Origin: Ichthyenterobacterium magnum
GTDB taxonomy: Bacteria > Bacteroidota > Bacteroidia > Flavobacteriales > Flavobacteriaceae
Assembly: GCF_003610635.1 (NCBI RefSeq)
Contig: NZ_RAQJ01000001.1
Location: forward strand, 434,474-498,473
Length of the DNA stretch: 64,000 bases
Direction of reading: 5' to 3'
Positions 18,768-28,686 of this stretch are shown piece after piece. The notes below the pieces were generated by a model, which worked only from the letters and a program-made list of their open reading frames with translations, was not told where the DNA came from and did not search any database. Within the stretch, counting starts at the first letter, position 1. The number at the start of each line of letters is the position of its first letter. Position numbers and translations under genes: made by a program.

Positions 18768-20105
18768 CTATTCTGCGTTATCTAAAAAATCTTTAACACG
18801 TTCTGTTAGTTTATCTAAAAATGACTTGCGCTCTTTTTTAGGTGCACTAACAACGTCTTCTGCTTGCGAATGTTCATCTGAAACATGGTCTTCAACTGTG
18901 TTTTCAAATTCTTCTTCGGCTTCTTTTTCTATGCGTCTTCTTTCTTGTCTCTTAAGACCATCCATCACCAAACCTACTGCTGTTGCGTATAATGGGCTTG
19001 CAACATCTTCATCACTGTCGCCAGCCAAATGCTCATTAGGATAGCCTATTCTGGTATCCATTCCTGTTATATATTCTACCAATTGCTTTAAGTGTTTTAA
19101 TTGACTTCCGCCACCTGTTAAAACAATACCTGCAATCAACTTTTTCTTTTGCTCTTCGTGACCGTAATTTTTAATCTCTACATAAACTTGCTCAACAATT
19201 TCTACAACGCGAGCATGAATAATTTTTGAGAGGTTTTTTAAAGTGATCTCCTTTGGCTCTCTTCCTCTTAATCCTGGAATAGATACAATTTCATTATCCT
19301 TATTTTCTCCTGGCCATGCAGACCCAAATTTTATTTTTAAAAGCTCTGCTTGTTTTTCAATAATTGAACAGCCTTCTTTTATATCTTCTGTCACCACATT
19401 TCCTCCAAAAGGAATTACTGCTGTATGACGAATGATACCGTCTTTAAATACTGCTAAATCTGTTGTTCCGCCTCCTATATCTATTAAAGCAACACCTGCT
19501 TCTTTCTCTTCTTGGCTTAACACAGCATTAGCAGATGCTAAAGGTTCTAGCGTAATGCCTTCTAACTCTAATCCTGCACTTTTTACACAGCGACCAATGT
19601 TTCTAATAGATGATACTTGGCCAACTACAACATGAAAATTAGCTTCAAGTCGTCCGCCATACATTCCAATTGGTTCTTTTATTTCTGCCTGACCATCAAC
19701 TTTATATTCTTGCGGTAATACATGAATAATTTCTTCGCCCGGAAGCATTACCAATTTATGCACTTGGTTGATTAAACGATCTATATCTTCTTCATCAATA
19801 ACCAATTCTGAATTTGCTCTCGTGATATAATCACTATGTTGCAAACTTCTTATATGTTGTCCTGCAATACCAACAGTAACGTCTTTTATTTTTAAACCTG
19901 CTTCTGCTTCTGCCTCTTGAACTGCTTGTTGGATGGATTGAATGGTTTGCGTAATATTATTTACAACACCTCTATGAACACCTAAGCTTTTAGATTTTCC
20001 TATACCTAAAATTTCGGCTTTGCCATATTCATTTTTACGACCAATCATCGCCACAATTTTTGTGGTTCCGATATCTAATCCTACTGAAATTTTATTACTC
20101 TCCAT
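18768..20105 (-). CDS. ftsA: cell division protein FtsA
   Basis: An actin-like ATPase that anchors FtsZ to the membrane and recruits the divisome. Its 445 residues show the phosphate-1 motif GLDIGTTKIVAMIG (about 9-22), the phosphate-2 motif IDIGGGTTDLAVF (about 218) and an adenosine motif GIVLTGGGSQLKHL (about 330). After an acidic charged segment the C-terminus is an amphipathic helix, FLDKLTERVKDFLDNAE, which is the membrane-targeting sequence. It starts 3 bases after the ftsQ stop. Confidence 0.97.
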   Translation of the reverse strand: MESNKISVGLDIGTTKIVAMIGRKNEYGKAEILGIGKSKSLGVHRGVVNNITQTIQSIQQAVQEAEAEAGLKIKDVTVGIAGQHIRSLQHSDYITRANSELVIDEEDIDRLINQVHKLVMLPGEEIIHVLPQEYKVDGQAEIKEPIGMYGGRLEANFHVVVGQVSSIRNIGRCVKSAGLELEGITLEPLASANAVLSQEEKEAGVALIDIGGGTTDLAVFKDGIIRHTAVIPFGGNVVTEDIKEGCSIIEKQAELLKIKFGSAWPGENKDNEIVSIPGLRGREPKEITLKNLSKIIHARVVEIVEQVYVEIKNYGHEEQKKKLIAGIVLTGGGSQLKHLKQLVEYITGMDTRIGYPNEHLAGDSDEDVASPLYATAVGLVMDGLKRQERRRIEKEAEEEFENTVEDHVSDEHSQAEDVVSAPKKERKSFLDKLTERVKDFLDNAE

Positions 20106-20108
20106 AGC

Positions 20109-20828
20109 TTACTTTTTGGTGCAAATAACTTGGTTGTCAAACTTTAAATTCACTACACTATAATTTCCAATCGTTTTATCTTTTATTGCCTTTTGGCAAA
20201 ATACTTTTAAGTTATTTATTTTCTTATCTAATAACTTTAATGGTCCTAATTCTATTTTAAAATCATACAATCTAAACTTTAGATCTATGGTTTTATTTTC
20301 GTTTTGATGAATCTCAACAACATGCTTTTTTAAAAACTCATCACTCTGAATTTTTTTAGCAATTGTATAAACATTCTTCAGGTCGTTTTTTAATATAATT
20401 CCAGTAACAAGTGGTACTCTTGCTGTATAATTTGTTGATAACGGCATAAAAGAACCTTGTTCATCAACATAATAAGACGCATTAGTACTAACTCTGGCTA
20501 TAGGTTTTTTTTGTTTTATCTCAGCAGTGATTGAGCCATCAACGCTCATAAACACTTGTGCTTCCTTAATCATTGGATTAGAATTTAGGGCAGACTCTAA
20601 TCCGTTCAAATCTATAATTTCTTTAGCCTTATTTTTAATCCCTTCTTGATTTTGTATTAACAATTTACTAACAGTCTCATGAGTGATAAATAAATTCTCT
20701 TCGCCAACAAATTTTATACTTGGATCACCTACAATTCTAGAGGCATTTTTGAATGACGAAAACACATACAAAAACACTACTAGAACTAGCAATACAAACA
20801 CTTTTATATAGTTGTAATTAACTCGCAA
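20109..20828 (-). CDS. ftsQ: cell division protein FtsQ/DivIB
   Basis: A bitopic membrane protein of the divisome. Its 239 residues have an N-terminal span (about 9-25, VFVLLVLVVFLYVFSSF) and a periplasmic POTRA-like part, with the phrase ALNSNPMIKEAQVFMSVDGS that is typical of FtsQ. Sequence conservation is low in this family, so position between murC and ftsA is part of the evidence. The start overlaps the end of murC by 11 bases, which suggests translational coupling. Confidence 0.93.
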   Translation of the reverse strand: MRVNYNYIKVFVLLVLVVFLYVFSSFKNASRIVGDPSIKFVGEENLFITHETVSKLLIQNQEGIKNKAKEIIDLNGLESALNSNPMIKEAQVFMSVDGSITAEIKQKKPIARVSTNASYYVDEQGSFMPLSTNYTARVPLVTGIILKNDLKNVYTIAKKIQSDEFLKKHVVEIHQNENKTIDLKFRLYDFKIELGPLKLLDKKINNLKVFCQKAIKDKTIGNYSVVNLKFDNQVICTKK

Positions 20829-22170
20829 TACTTAAAGCTTCTTTTATATGTTTTACTTCTTCTCCAATATCACCTGCTCCAATGGTTAAAATAATTTGAG
20901 CATTAGATTGTTTTATTTCTGAAATCAGCTCGTTTTTAAGAACCAATTTTTTGTTTTTATTTTCAATTTTACCAAGAAGCCATTCTGAAGTAACACCTTC
21001 AATAGGTAATTCTCTTGCTGGATAAATATCTAACAATAGTAGCTCATCAAATAATGCTAACTTTTGTGCAAACTCATCAACAAAATCTCGTGTTCTACTA
21101 AATAAATGTGGTTGAAAAATCGCCAACACTTTTTTTGTTGGGTACATTTCTCTCACAGCTTGATGCACCGCATTAATTTCTTCTGGATGATGTGCATAAT
21201 CATCAATAAAAACCAAATCGTCAGTTTTTATTTGATATGTAAATCTCCGCTTTACACCTTTGTAAGATGCTAAAGCATTGGCGAGCTGCTGGTGAGGGCA
21301 ACCAAACTCTACAGCCATCGCCAAGGCTATTAATGCATTCGACAAGTTATGTCTACCAGGTAGGTTAAATTTGAAATTTTCTAGTAATGTATCTGGTGTT
21401 TTCACATCAAACACATAGCTTCCATTTATTATTTTTATATGTTTCACAGAATAGTCTGAATTATCTTCAATTCCGTAAGTAATTCCTTTTAATGGTAATC
21501 CATTTCTAACAAATAACTTTCCGTTAGGTTTTAATTTTTGTGTAAATTCTACAAATGATTTTTTTAGCTCATCCGTTTCGCCATAGATATCTAAATGATC
21601 TGCATCCATTGATGTAATGCATGCCAAATCTGGGGATAAGGTTAAAAACGAACGGTCAAATTCATCAGCTTCTACAACGGTAACTTTTGTTCCGTTAAGA
21701 ATTAAATTAGAATTATAGTTCTCACTTATTCCTCCTAAAAAAGCTGTAACCTCTACCTCGCATTCGTTTAGTAAATGCCCTAAAATACTTGTCGTTGTTG
21801 TTTTACCATGTGTACCTGCAATAGCCAAACAATAGGTGTGTTTAGTAATTTCACCAAGTACTGCTGAACGTTTTAAAACTCTAAAACTATTATCTAAAAA
21901 GTGATTTAATTCTGTATGAGTTTTTGGAATTGCTGGCGTATACACAATTAATGTGTTTTCAGGATTTAAAAAGGGTTGCTTAACAAGGCTTACAGAATCT
22001 TCAAAATGAATTTCAACTCCTAAAGCTTCAAGACTATCTGTAATTTCAGTTTTAGTTTTATCATAACCACTAACCTGCTTTTTATTTGCAACAAAATAAC
22101 GTGCCAAAGCACTCATACCTATGCCTCCAATGCCAATAAAATATACGTTATGTATGGTATTTAAATTCAC
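20818..22170 (-). CDS. murC: UDP-N-acetylmuramate--L-alanine ligase
   Basis: Adds L-alanine to UDP-MurNAc, the first step in building the peptidoglycan stem peptide. Its 450 residues have the N-terminal Rossmann motif GIGGIGMSALARYF (about 13-26), the ATP loop AGTHGKTTTTS (about 118) and FIDDYAHHPEEI (about 310), characteristic of MurC. It directly follows murG and overlaps ftsQ. Confidence 0.97.
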   Translation of the reverse strand: MNLNTIHNVYFIGIGGIGMSALARYFVANKKQVSGYDKTKTEITDSLEALGVEIHFEDSVSLVKQPFLNPENTLIVYTPAIPKTHTELNHFLDNSFRVLKRSAVLGEITKHTYCLAIAGTHGKTTTTSILGHLLNECEVEVTAFLGGISENYNSNLILNGTKVTVVEADEFDRSFLTLSPDLACITSMDADHLDIYGETDELKKSFVEFTQKLKPNGKLFVRNGLPLKGITYGIEDNSDYSVKHIKIINGSYVFDVKTPDTLLENFKFNLPGRHNLSNALIALAMAVEFGCPHQQLANALASYKGVKRRFTYQIKTDDLVFIDDYAHHPEEINAVHQAVREMYPTKKVLAIFQPHLFSRTRDFVDEFAQKLALFDELLLLDIYPARELPIEGVTSEWLLGKIENKNKKLVLKNELISEIKQSNAQIILTIGAGDIGEEVKHIKEALSIAS

Positions 22171-23265
22171 TTACTTTTTTAATAGTTTTTCAACTTCGTT
22201 TGCTATATCGTTTGTTGCATTTGCTAATGCCAATTTTTTAATATTCTTGCTTAATTCTTCTCGTTTCTCTGAGGACACTACTAATTGTGAAAACTTATTT
22301 TCGAAATCGATATCCAAATCACTTTCTTTAATTAAAACAGCTGCTTGCTTATCTACTATTGCTTTTGCGTTTTTTGTTTGGTGATCTTCTGCCACATTTG
22401 GAGACGGAATAAAAATCACTGGTTTCCCTACCACACAAAGCTCAGATACAGAACTTGCTCCTGCTCTAGAAATGATGATGTCTGAAGCCGCATAAGCCAT
22501 ATCCATATTATTTAAATACGGAAACACTTGTACATCTTCTAAATCATTATACCGTTTATATTCATTATAATATAGCTTACCACATTGCCATATAATTTGA
22601 ACATTTTGAGTTTGAAAAAATTCTAATTCTTTTTCAATTAATTCGTTAATTCGTTTAGAGCCAAGACTACCACCTAAAACAAGTAATGTGTGTTTACCAT
22701 GTCTTAAAGTAAAAGTATCTTTTGCTTCAATAGTTCTATCTTCTTTATGAAGTAATTCTTTACGTATTGGGTTACCTGTTAGTACTATCTTTTCTTTTGG
22801 AAAAAAACGTTCTAAGCCTTGATAAGCCACACATATTTTATTTGCTTTTTTAGCTAATAATTTATTTGTAATTCCTGGATAAGAATTTTGTTCTTGTATT
22901 AAACTAGGTATTCCTTTTGATGTTGCTATTTTAAGCAATGGCCCGCTTGCAAAACCTCCAGTACCAATAGCTACATCTGGCTGAAATGTTTTTATAATGT
23001 TTCGAGACCTTAATAAGCTCAAGATTAGCTTAAATGGAAATGCAAGATTTTTTAATGTTAACTTTCTTTGAATACCAGATATCCATAAGCCTTCAATCTC
23101 ATAACCAGCTTGAGGCACTTTTTCCATTTCCATGCGATCCTTAGCACCTACAAACAAAAACTCAGCCTCAGGGAAACGAGATTTCAACTCATCTGCAATA
23201 GCAATGGCAGGATAGATGTGTCCTCCTGTTCCGCCTCCAGATAATATGATTTTGTAGTTACTCAT
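22171..23265 (-). CDS. murG: UDP-GlcNAc--undecaprenyl-PP-MurNAc-pentapeptide transferase (lipid II synthase)
   Basis: A GT28 glycosyltransferase that converts lipid I to lipid II at the inner face of the cytoplasmic membrane. It has 364 residues. Motifs include the N-terminal [18 protein letters not shown] (about 10-27), GGFASGP, and the sugar-nucleotide site [12 protein letters not shown] (about 263) followed by KPVIFIPSP. Its ATG shares one base with the ftsW stop codon. Confidence 0.97.
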   Translation of the reverse strand: MSNYKIILSGGGTGGHIYPAIAIADELKSRFPEAEFLFVGAKDRMEMEKVPQAGYEIEGLWISGIQRKLTLKNLAFPFKLILSLLRSRNIIKTFQPDVAIGTGGFASGPLLKIATSKGIPSLIQEQNSYPGITNKLLAKKANKICVAYQGLERFFPKEKIVLTGNPIRKELLHKEDRTIEAKDTFTLRHGKHTLLVLGGSLGSKRINELIEKELEFFQTQNVQIIWQCGKLYYNEYKRYNDLEDVQVFPYLNNMDMAYAASDIIISRAGASSVSELCVVGKPVIFIPSPNVAEDHQTKNAKAIVDKQAAVLIKESDLDIDFENKFSQLVVSSEKREELSKNIKKLALANATNDIANEVEKLLKK

Positions 23266-24458
23266 TATATAGTTTCACTTAAAATTTCTAATGGATTATC
23301 TTCTTTATATTCTTGTTCTTTTAGTTCTTCTCGTTTTGCACTAACACTAAGTATAATGCCTATAGCCAAACAGGTCATCCAAATAGAAGTTCCTCCACTA
23401 CTAATGAGTGGTAATGTCTGTCCTGTAACTGGAAATAATTCTACAGCCACCGCCATATTAATTAAAGCTTGAAATACTATCGGCAAGCCAACACCTAACA
23501 CTAATAATTTACCAAATACAGTATCAGATTTTTGAGATACAATTACAATTCTAAATAATAACCATGAGTACATTACTAAAAGGAAAAGACCTCCAATTAA
23601 TCCGTATTCTTCAACTATAATTGCAAAAATAAAATCTGAAGATGATTGTGGTAAAAAATTTTTTTGAACACTTTTACCTGGGCCAACACCTTGTATTCCT
23701 CCTGAAGCTATAGCAATTTTAGCTTTTTCAATTTGGTAATCGGCTTCGGTATCTTCGCCATTAGAAAAGTTTTCTATTCTGCTCATCCAAGTATCAACTC
23801 TATTTGGCATAGCATCTGGAAAAGCTTTAGCTACTAATATAAACATAGTTAATGCCACTAGTCCAACCCCAATAATTATAGCTAAATACTTTACAGGATA
23901 ACCACCTATAAAAGTTAACATCATAACCATAACAAACATAATTGCTGCTGTAGAAAAGTTTGCTGGAAGTATTAGTATAAGCACTAAAAATACTGGAATC
24001 CAAAGCGGCACAATAGTTTCAACAAATGAGATTTCCTTATCTTTAATTTTAGACAAATATCTTGCAACATAAACCATTAATACGACTGCTGCCAATGTTG
24101 ATGTTTGAAAAGACATACCAACTAAGGGTATTTGTATCCAACGGCTCGCATTTGCTCCTTCAATAGTTGTGCCTTGTAACATGGTTACTACCAAAAGCAC
24201 GAGTACTATGGGTAACATAACCATTGATAAACCTCTAAAGTAACGATACGGAATTTTATGAATGCCGTACATAATTGAAAACCCTAAAAACAAATGCATA
24301 AAATGCTTCACAAAATATGCAAAGGTGTTACCAGAACCTCCAACATAAGCCAAATTACTTGCAGCACTATACACAGGAAGGAATGAGAAAATTGCCAACA
24401 ATGCAGCAATTGCCCATATTAACCGATCTCCTTTTATGTTTTTAAATACTGCTTGCAC
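23265..24458 (-). CDS. ftsW: lipid II polymerase FtsW (SEDS family)
   Basis: A 397-residue polytopic membrane protein of the SEDS peptidoglycan glycosyltransferase family, with about ten membrane spans. Characteristic segments are [19 protein letters not shown] (about 105), the loop containing [38 protein letters not shown], and the final PLISSGGTS. It acts with the FtsI transpeptidase encoded upstream. An 85-base spacer with a palindromic repeat (24501-24527) separates it from murD. Confidence 0.96.
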   Translation of the reverse strand: MQAVFKNIKGDRLIWAIAALLAIFSFLPVYSAASNLAYVGGSGNTFAYFVKHFMHLFLGFSIMYGIHKIPYRYFRGLSMVMLPIVLVLLVVTMLQGTTIEGANASRWIQIPLVGMSFQTSTLAAVVLMVYVARYLSKIKDKEISFVETIVPLWIPVFLVLILILPANFSTAAIMFVMVMMLTFIGGYPVKYLAIIIGVGLVALTMFILVAKAFPDAMPNRVDTWMSRIENFSNGEDTEADYQIEKAKIAIASGGIQGVGPGKSVQKNFLPQSSSDFIFAIIVEEYGLIGGLFLLVMYSWLLFRIVIVSQKSDTVFGKLLVLGVGLPIVFQALINMAVAVELFPVTGQTLPLISSGGTSIWMTCLAIGIILSVSAKREELKEQEYKEDNPLEILSETI

Positions 24459-24500
24459 TTCTTGTTTTTTTACAATACAAAATTCACTTTAATTATTTAA

Positions 24501-24527
24501 TAGATTCCGCATTAAGTGCGGAATGAC
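24501..24527 (-). repeat. palindromic repeat in the murD-ftsW spacer
   Basis: A perfect 8-bp stem ATTCCGCA/TGCGGAAT (24504-24511 with 24517-24524) with loop TTAAG. On the minus strand it begins GTC and ends CTA, the layout of the other hairpins in this window. It is transcribed within the dcw mRNA; there is no T run, so it is not an obvious terminator. Confidence 0.85.
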
Positions 24528-24543
24528 AACTTCCTTTTATCTG

Positions 24544-25881
24544 TTAAAGATTTCTAACTGCATCTTTAAATTGACGACCTCTATCTTCATAGTTTTCAAA
24601 AAGGTCAAAACTTGCACATGCAGGTGACAATAATACATTATCTCCAGTTTCTGCAATTTTATAAGCTATTTTCACAGCTTCACTCATATATTGTGTTTCA
24701 ATAATAACATCAACCATATTGCCAAAATTGTGCATCAATTTTTCGTTGTCTACACCTAAACAAATAATTGCTTTCACTTTTTCATTTACAAATTGAAATA
24801 GCTCTTTATAGTCATTCCCTTTGTCTTCACCACCAACAATCCACACTGTTGGCGCATCCATACTCTCTAAAGCAAAGTATGTTGCATTAACATTAGTTGC
24901 TTTAGAATCGTTGATATATTGCACCTTATTTATTTTTAGCACATGTTCTAATCGATGCTCAACACCTTGAAAGTTCTCTAAACTCTCACGAATAGTCTGC
25001 TTTCTTATTTTTAGCAAATGTGCTACTGTTGATGCAGCCATTGCATTTTTAATGTTGTGTTTTCCCTCTAAAGCTAAATTTGCTGTTGGCATAATTATTT
25101 GGTTGTTATCTATTGTTATTTTAATATTCTCTTTGTCTAAATACGCTCCATTCTCAATAGGTTTAATTAATGAAAATGGCAATAATTTTGATTGAACTGG
25201 ATTTGCTTTTAACCAATTTGTAATCACTTCATCATCTGCATCATAAATCAAATAATCATCTTTAGTTTGATTCATTGCAATCCTAAATTTTGAAGCAACA
25301 TAATTTTCAAACTGATAATTATAGCGATCCAAATGATCTGGCGTAACATTGGTAATTACAGCAATATTTGGTTTAAAATCTATAACACCATCTAACTGAA
25401 AACTGCTGATTTCTAAAACATAATTTGAATAATCATGTTCTAAAATTTGCTTAGCAAAACTATCTCCTATGTTACCAGCTAAGCCAACACTTAAATCTTG
25501 TTTTAAAAGATGATGTGTTAAAGTTGCTGTTGTTGTTTTACCGTTACTCCCAGTGATTCCTATAATATTTGCTTCAGTATACTTTGAAGCAAACTCAATT
25601 TCGGAAATCACAGGAATATCAGCTGCTATTAATAATTGTATTAATGTTACTTTATCAGGAATACCAGGACTCTTCATTACGATATCTGCATTCAATATCT
25701 TATCTTCAGAATGCTGTCCTTCTTCCCATTCAATCTCATTATGTATAAGAACGTTTTTATATGTTTTTTTGATTGTTCCTTTATCTGAAACAAATACCTG
25801 AAACCCTTTTTCTTTACCTAAAAGCGCAGTGCCAACACCGCTTTCTCCTCCGCCTAATATGACTAACCTTTGCTTTGTCAT
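24544..25881 (-). CDS. murD: UDP-N-acetylmuramoyl-L-alanine--D-glutamate ligase
   Basis: Adds D-glutamate to UDP-MurNAc-L-Ala. Its 445 residues begin MTKQRLVILGGGESGVGTALLG with the N-terminal nucleotide-binding loop. The ATP loop is GITGSNGKTTTATLTHHLL (about 107-125) and the central motif is NDSKATN (about 320). The C-terminal LLSPACASFDLFENYEDRG is diagnostic for MurD. It lies between mraY and ftsW, with palindromic repeats in both flanking spacers. Confidence 0.97.
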   Translation of the reverse strand: MTKQRLVILGGGESGVGTALLGKEKGFQVFVSDKGTIKKTYKNVLIHNEIEWEEGQHSEDKILNADIVMKSPGIPDKVTLIQLLIAADIPVISEIEFASKYTEANIIGITGSNGKTTTATLTHHLLKQDLSVGLAGNIGDSFAKQILEHDYSNYVLEISSFQLDGVIDFKPNIAVITNVTPDHLDRYNYQFENYVASKFRIAMNQTKDDYLIYDADDEVITNWLKANPVQSKLLPFSLIKPIENGAYLDKENIKITIDNNQIIMPTANLALEGKHNIKNAMAASTVAHLLKIRKQTIRESLENFQGVEHRLEHVLKINKVQYINDSKATNVNATYFALESMDAPTVWIVGGEDKGNDYKELFQFVNEKVKAIICLGVDNEKLMHNFGNMVDVIIETQYMSEAVKIAYKIAETGDNVLLSPACASFDLFENYEDRGRQFKDAVRNL

Positions 25882-25893
25882 TTTCTATTTATT

Positions 25894-25920
25894 GAGATGC
25901 TTCGACAAGCTCAGCATGAC
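25894..25920 (-). repeat. palindromic repeat in the mraY-murD spacer
   Basis: On the minus strand the unit begins GTCATGCTGAGC and ends GTCGAAGCATCTC. Arms ATGCT/AGCAT pair, with a two-base inner pairing of GA and TC. It fills most of the 45-base spacer between mraY and murD. Confidence 0.8.
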
Positions 25921-25926
25921 AATTTG

Positions 25927-27168
25927 TTATCTAATTTTTAATGTCACAATTGATATAATTGCTAATAGGATTCCTACAATCCAAAACCTAGTTACAATTT
26001 TACTCTCGTGATATCCTGATTTTTGATAATGGTGATGTAATGGTGACATTTTAAAAATGCGTCGTCCTTCACCATATTTTTTTCTTGTGTATTTAAACCA
26101 ACTCACTTGCATAACTACCGATAAGTTTTCGGCTAAAAATATGCCGCATAACACTGGTATTAACCATTCTTTTCTAACCGCAATAGCTATTACAGCAATG
26201 ATTCCGCCAATAGTTAAACTTCCTGTATCTCCCATAAATACTTGTGCTGGATATGTATTGTACCATAAAAACCCAATAAGTGCTCCAACAAAAGCTGCGA
26301 TATAAATTGTGATTTCTTCTATACGTGGTATGTACATGATGTTTAAGTAATCTGAAAACACAATGTGTCCAGATACAAAAGCAAAAATCCCAAGTGTAAG
26401 TACAATGATTGCGGAAGTCCCTGCAGCGAGACCATCAATTCCGTCGGTTAAATTTGCGCCATTTGATACTGCTGTGATAATAAAAATTGCAGCTAAAATG
26501 AATATTACCCAAGCATATTTTTCTAATCCTGGACTAATCCAAGTAATAAGATCCGCATAGTTAAACTCATTTCCTTTAACAAATGGAATAGTTGTTTTAG
26601 TTGATTTCTCTTCAGCCTCAAATAATTTTGAAGGTGTAATATTTGGGTTTTTAGCTAATAACTCTTGCTGCTGTGCAACTGGAAGTTTTTCTTTAATAGT
26701 GACATCTTGATGAAAAAATAATGTTGCTCCAACTATAACTCCTAATCCTACTTGACCAAGTACTTTAAACCTTCCTTTTAAGCCGTCTTTATCATTTTTA
26801 AATTTCTTAATGTAATCATCAATAAACCCAATAACTCCCATCCAGATTGTAGTAACAATAAGTAAGATGATGTATATATTTTCAAGCTTGGCTAATAACA
26901 ATACTGGGATTAATGTGGCTAGAATAATAATGATTCCTCCCATTGTAGGTGTTCCAGCTTTCTCTACTTGTCCTTCTAATCCTAAATCTCTTACCGTTTC
27001 TCCAACTTGTTGTTTTTGTAAAAATCTAATAATGCGTTTACCGAAAATAGTAGAGATGAGCAATGACAAAATAATAGCAACTGCCGCTCTAAATGTTATA
27101 AACCCAAAGAGTGACGCTCCAGGAAACTGAAACTGTTTTTCTAAATATTCAAATAGGTAATACAACAT
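25927..27168 (-). CDS. mraY: phospho-MurNAc-pentapeptide transferase
   Basis: Transfers phospho-MurNAc-pentapeptide to undecaprenyl phosphate, making lipid I. The 413-residue protein is polytopic (about ten spans) with the catalytic acidic motif [13 protein letters not shown] (about 115-127), [26 protein letters not shown] and the His-rich [19 protein letters not shown] near the C-terminus. It is longer than the E. coli enzyme (360) because of an insert at about 160-205, common in Bacteroidota. Confidence 0.97.
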   Translation of the reverse strand: MLYYLFEYLEKQFQFPGASLFGFITFRAAVAIILSLLISTIFGKRIIRFLQKQQVGETVRDLGLEGQVEKAGTPTMGGIIIILATLIPVLLLAKLENIYIILLIVTTIWMGVIGFIDDYIKKFKNDKDGLKGRFKVLGQVGLGVIVGATLFFHQDVTIKEKLPVAQQQELLAKNPNITPSKLFEAEEKSTKTTIPFVKGNEFNYADLITWISPGLEKYAWVIFILAAIFIITAVSNGANLTDGIDGLAAGTSAIIVLTLGIFAFVSGHIVFSDYLNIMYIPRIEEITIYIAAFVGALIGFLWYNTYPAQVFMGDTGSLTIGGIIAVIAIAVRKEWLIPVLCGIFLAENLSVVMQVSWFKYTRKKYGEGRRIFKMSPLHHHYQKSGYHESKIVTRFWIVGILLAIISIVTLKIR

Positions 27169-27187
27169 ATTATTTATTTCATTTTTA

Positions 27188-27216
27188 AGACCTTTAGACT
27201 GTGCTCAAGGTGATAC
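27188..27216 (-). repeat. palindromic repeat in the murE-mraY spacer
   Basis: On the minus strand it begins GTATCACCTTGAGC and ends GTCTAAAGGTCT. Arms ACCTT/AAGGT pair around a core close to TGAGCxxAGTCGA. It lies in the 54-base spacer between murE and mraY and closely resembles the right unit at 40515-40541. Confidence 0.75.
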
Positions 27217-27222
27217 ATTTTG

Positions 27223-28686
27223 TTATTTCTGTAATTGTTTTAAAAATTCTTGTACTATTTTATAATCATCAAAATCGAAACGCTCTCCTTTTATCTCTTG
27301 ATATGTTTCATGGCCTTTTCCTGCAATTAGTATAATATCACCCGAGTTAGCCATTTGACATGCCGTTTTTATAGCTTGTTTTCTATCTGTTATGGATAGT
27401 GTTTTTTTAAAATTTTGTGGCTCTACACCTTTTTCAATAGCTTCTATTATTGTTTTGGGCACTTCTCCTCTTGGGTTATCACTAGTAAAAATCACTTTGG
27501 TACTTAAAACCGAAGCAATATGTCCCATTTTTGGTCTTTTGCTAGCATCTCTATCGCCTCCACAACCAACAACAGTAATTAATTCTTCATTTTTTGTACG
27601 AATACTATTGATTGTTTCTAATACATTTTTTAATGCATCTGGTGTATGTGCATAATCAACAATAGCAGTAATTTTTTCGTCAGAAATTAAATATTGAAAA
27701 CGACCGCTAACACTTTCTAATTCGCTTATTAATCTCAGGTTCTCTACCTTTTCTAAGCCAAGAAGTTCTGCTGTACCATAAATGGCTAAAACATTATAAG
27801 CATTGAAAGTTCCTATTAAGCGTGTCCAAACTTCGTTTTCGTTAATTTTAAGAAGCAAACCTCCTAACTGATTTTCTAAAATTTGAACCTTATAATCTGC
27901 ATAAGTCTTTAAGGCATATGTTATTTTTCTTGCTTTGGTATTTTGAAGCATTACCAAGCCATTTTTATCATCAACATTTACCAATGCAAATGCTTTTGAT
28001 GATAGATTATCGAAAAACTTTTTCTTAACATCTCTATACTCAGCAAATGTGTCATGATAATCTAAATGATCATGAGATAGGTTTGTGAAAATTCCTCCTT
28101 CAAAACGCAATCCTTCAGTTCTATTTTGATGAATTCCGTGAGAGCTTACTTCCATAAAACAAAACTCAACACCTTCATCATTCATCTCTTTTAAGTACTT
28201 GTTTATCGTTAAAGAATCTGGAGTTGTATGTGTTGCCCTATATGTTTTATTATCAACCATTATTTTTACAGTTGACAATAAGCCTACCTTATAACCTGCT
28301 TTTTTAAACAGCTGATACAATAAAGAAGCAACTGTTGTTTTCCCATTAGTTCCTGTTACGCCTACAAGCTTTAAATTTTCTGAAGGGTTTAAATAATAAT
28401 TTGAAGCCATAAATGCCAGTGCTTGACTTGCACTTTCAACTTCTATATAAGTAATTCCGTTTTGTAAATTCTCAGGTAGTTTTTCACAAACAACTGCAAT
28501 TGCTCCATTTGTAATAGCTGTGTCTATAAATTTATGACCATCAACAAGATTTCCTTTAACAGCAACAAAAACATCATTTTCACAAATCTGTCTAGAATCA
28601 AAATTAATAGTATTCACCAACACACTAGTACTACCTACAACTGCATTGATGGTTACTTTATATAATATGTCTTTTAATTCTTTCAT
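27223..28686 (-). CDS. murE: UDP-N-acetylmuramoyl-L-alanyl-D-glutamate--2,6-diaminopimelate ligase
   Basis: Adds the third residue of the stem peptide. Its 487 residues show the ATP loop GVTGTNGKTTVASLLYQLF (about 108-126), CGGDRDASKRPKMG and TSDNPRGEVP (about 405). DNPR is the motif of meso-diaminopimelate-specific MurE enzymes, so the wall is predicted to be of the DAP type. The ATG shares one base with the ftsI stop codon. Confidence 0.97.
   Translation of the reverse strand: MKELKDILYKVTINAVVGSTSVLVNTINFDSRQICENDVFVAVKGNLVDGHKFIDTAITNGAIAVVCEKLPENLQNGITYIEVESASQALAFMASNYYLNPSENLKLVGVTGTNGKTTVASLLYQLFKKAGYKVGLLSTVKIMVDNKTYRATHTTPDSLTINKYLKEMNDEGVEFCFMEVSSHGIHQNRTEGLRFEGGIFTNLSHDHLDYHDTFAEYRDVKKKFFDNLSSKAFALVNVDDKNGLVMLQNTKARKITYALKTYADYKVQILENQLGGLLLKINENEVWTRLIGTFNAYNVLAIYGTAELLGLEKVENLRLISELESVSGRFQYLISDEKITAIVDYAHTPDALKNVLETINSIRTKNEELITVVGCGGDRDASKRPKMGHIASVLSTKVIFTSDNPRGEVPKTIIEAIEKGVEPQNFKKTLSITDRKQAIKTACQMANSGDIILIAGKGHETYQEIKGERFDFDDYKIVQEFLKQLQK

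Noticed and set aside
16798-20105. Plus-strand open frames opposite ftsZ and ftsA
   Set aside because: Ser/Thr-rich frames complementary to acidic codons of ftsZ and ftsA; no promoters and no recognisable protein features.
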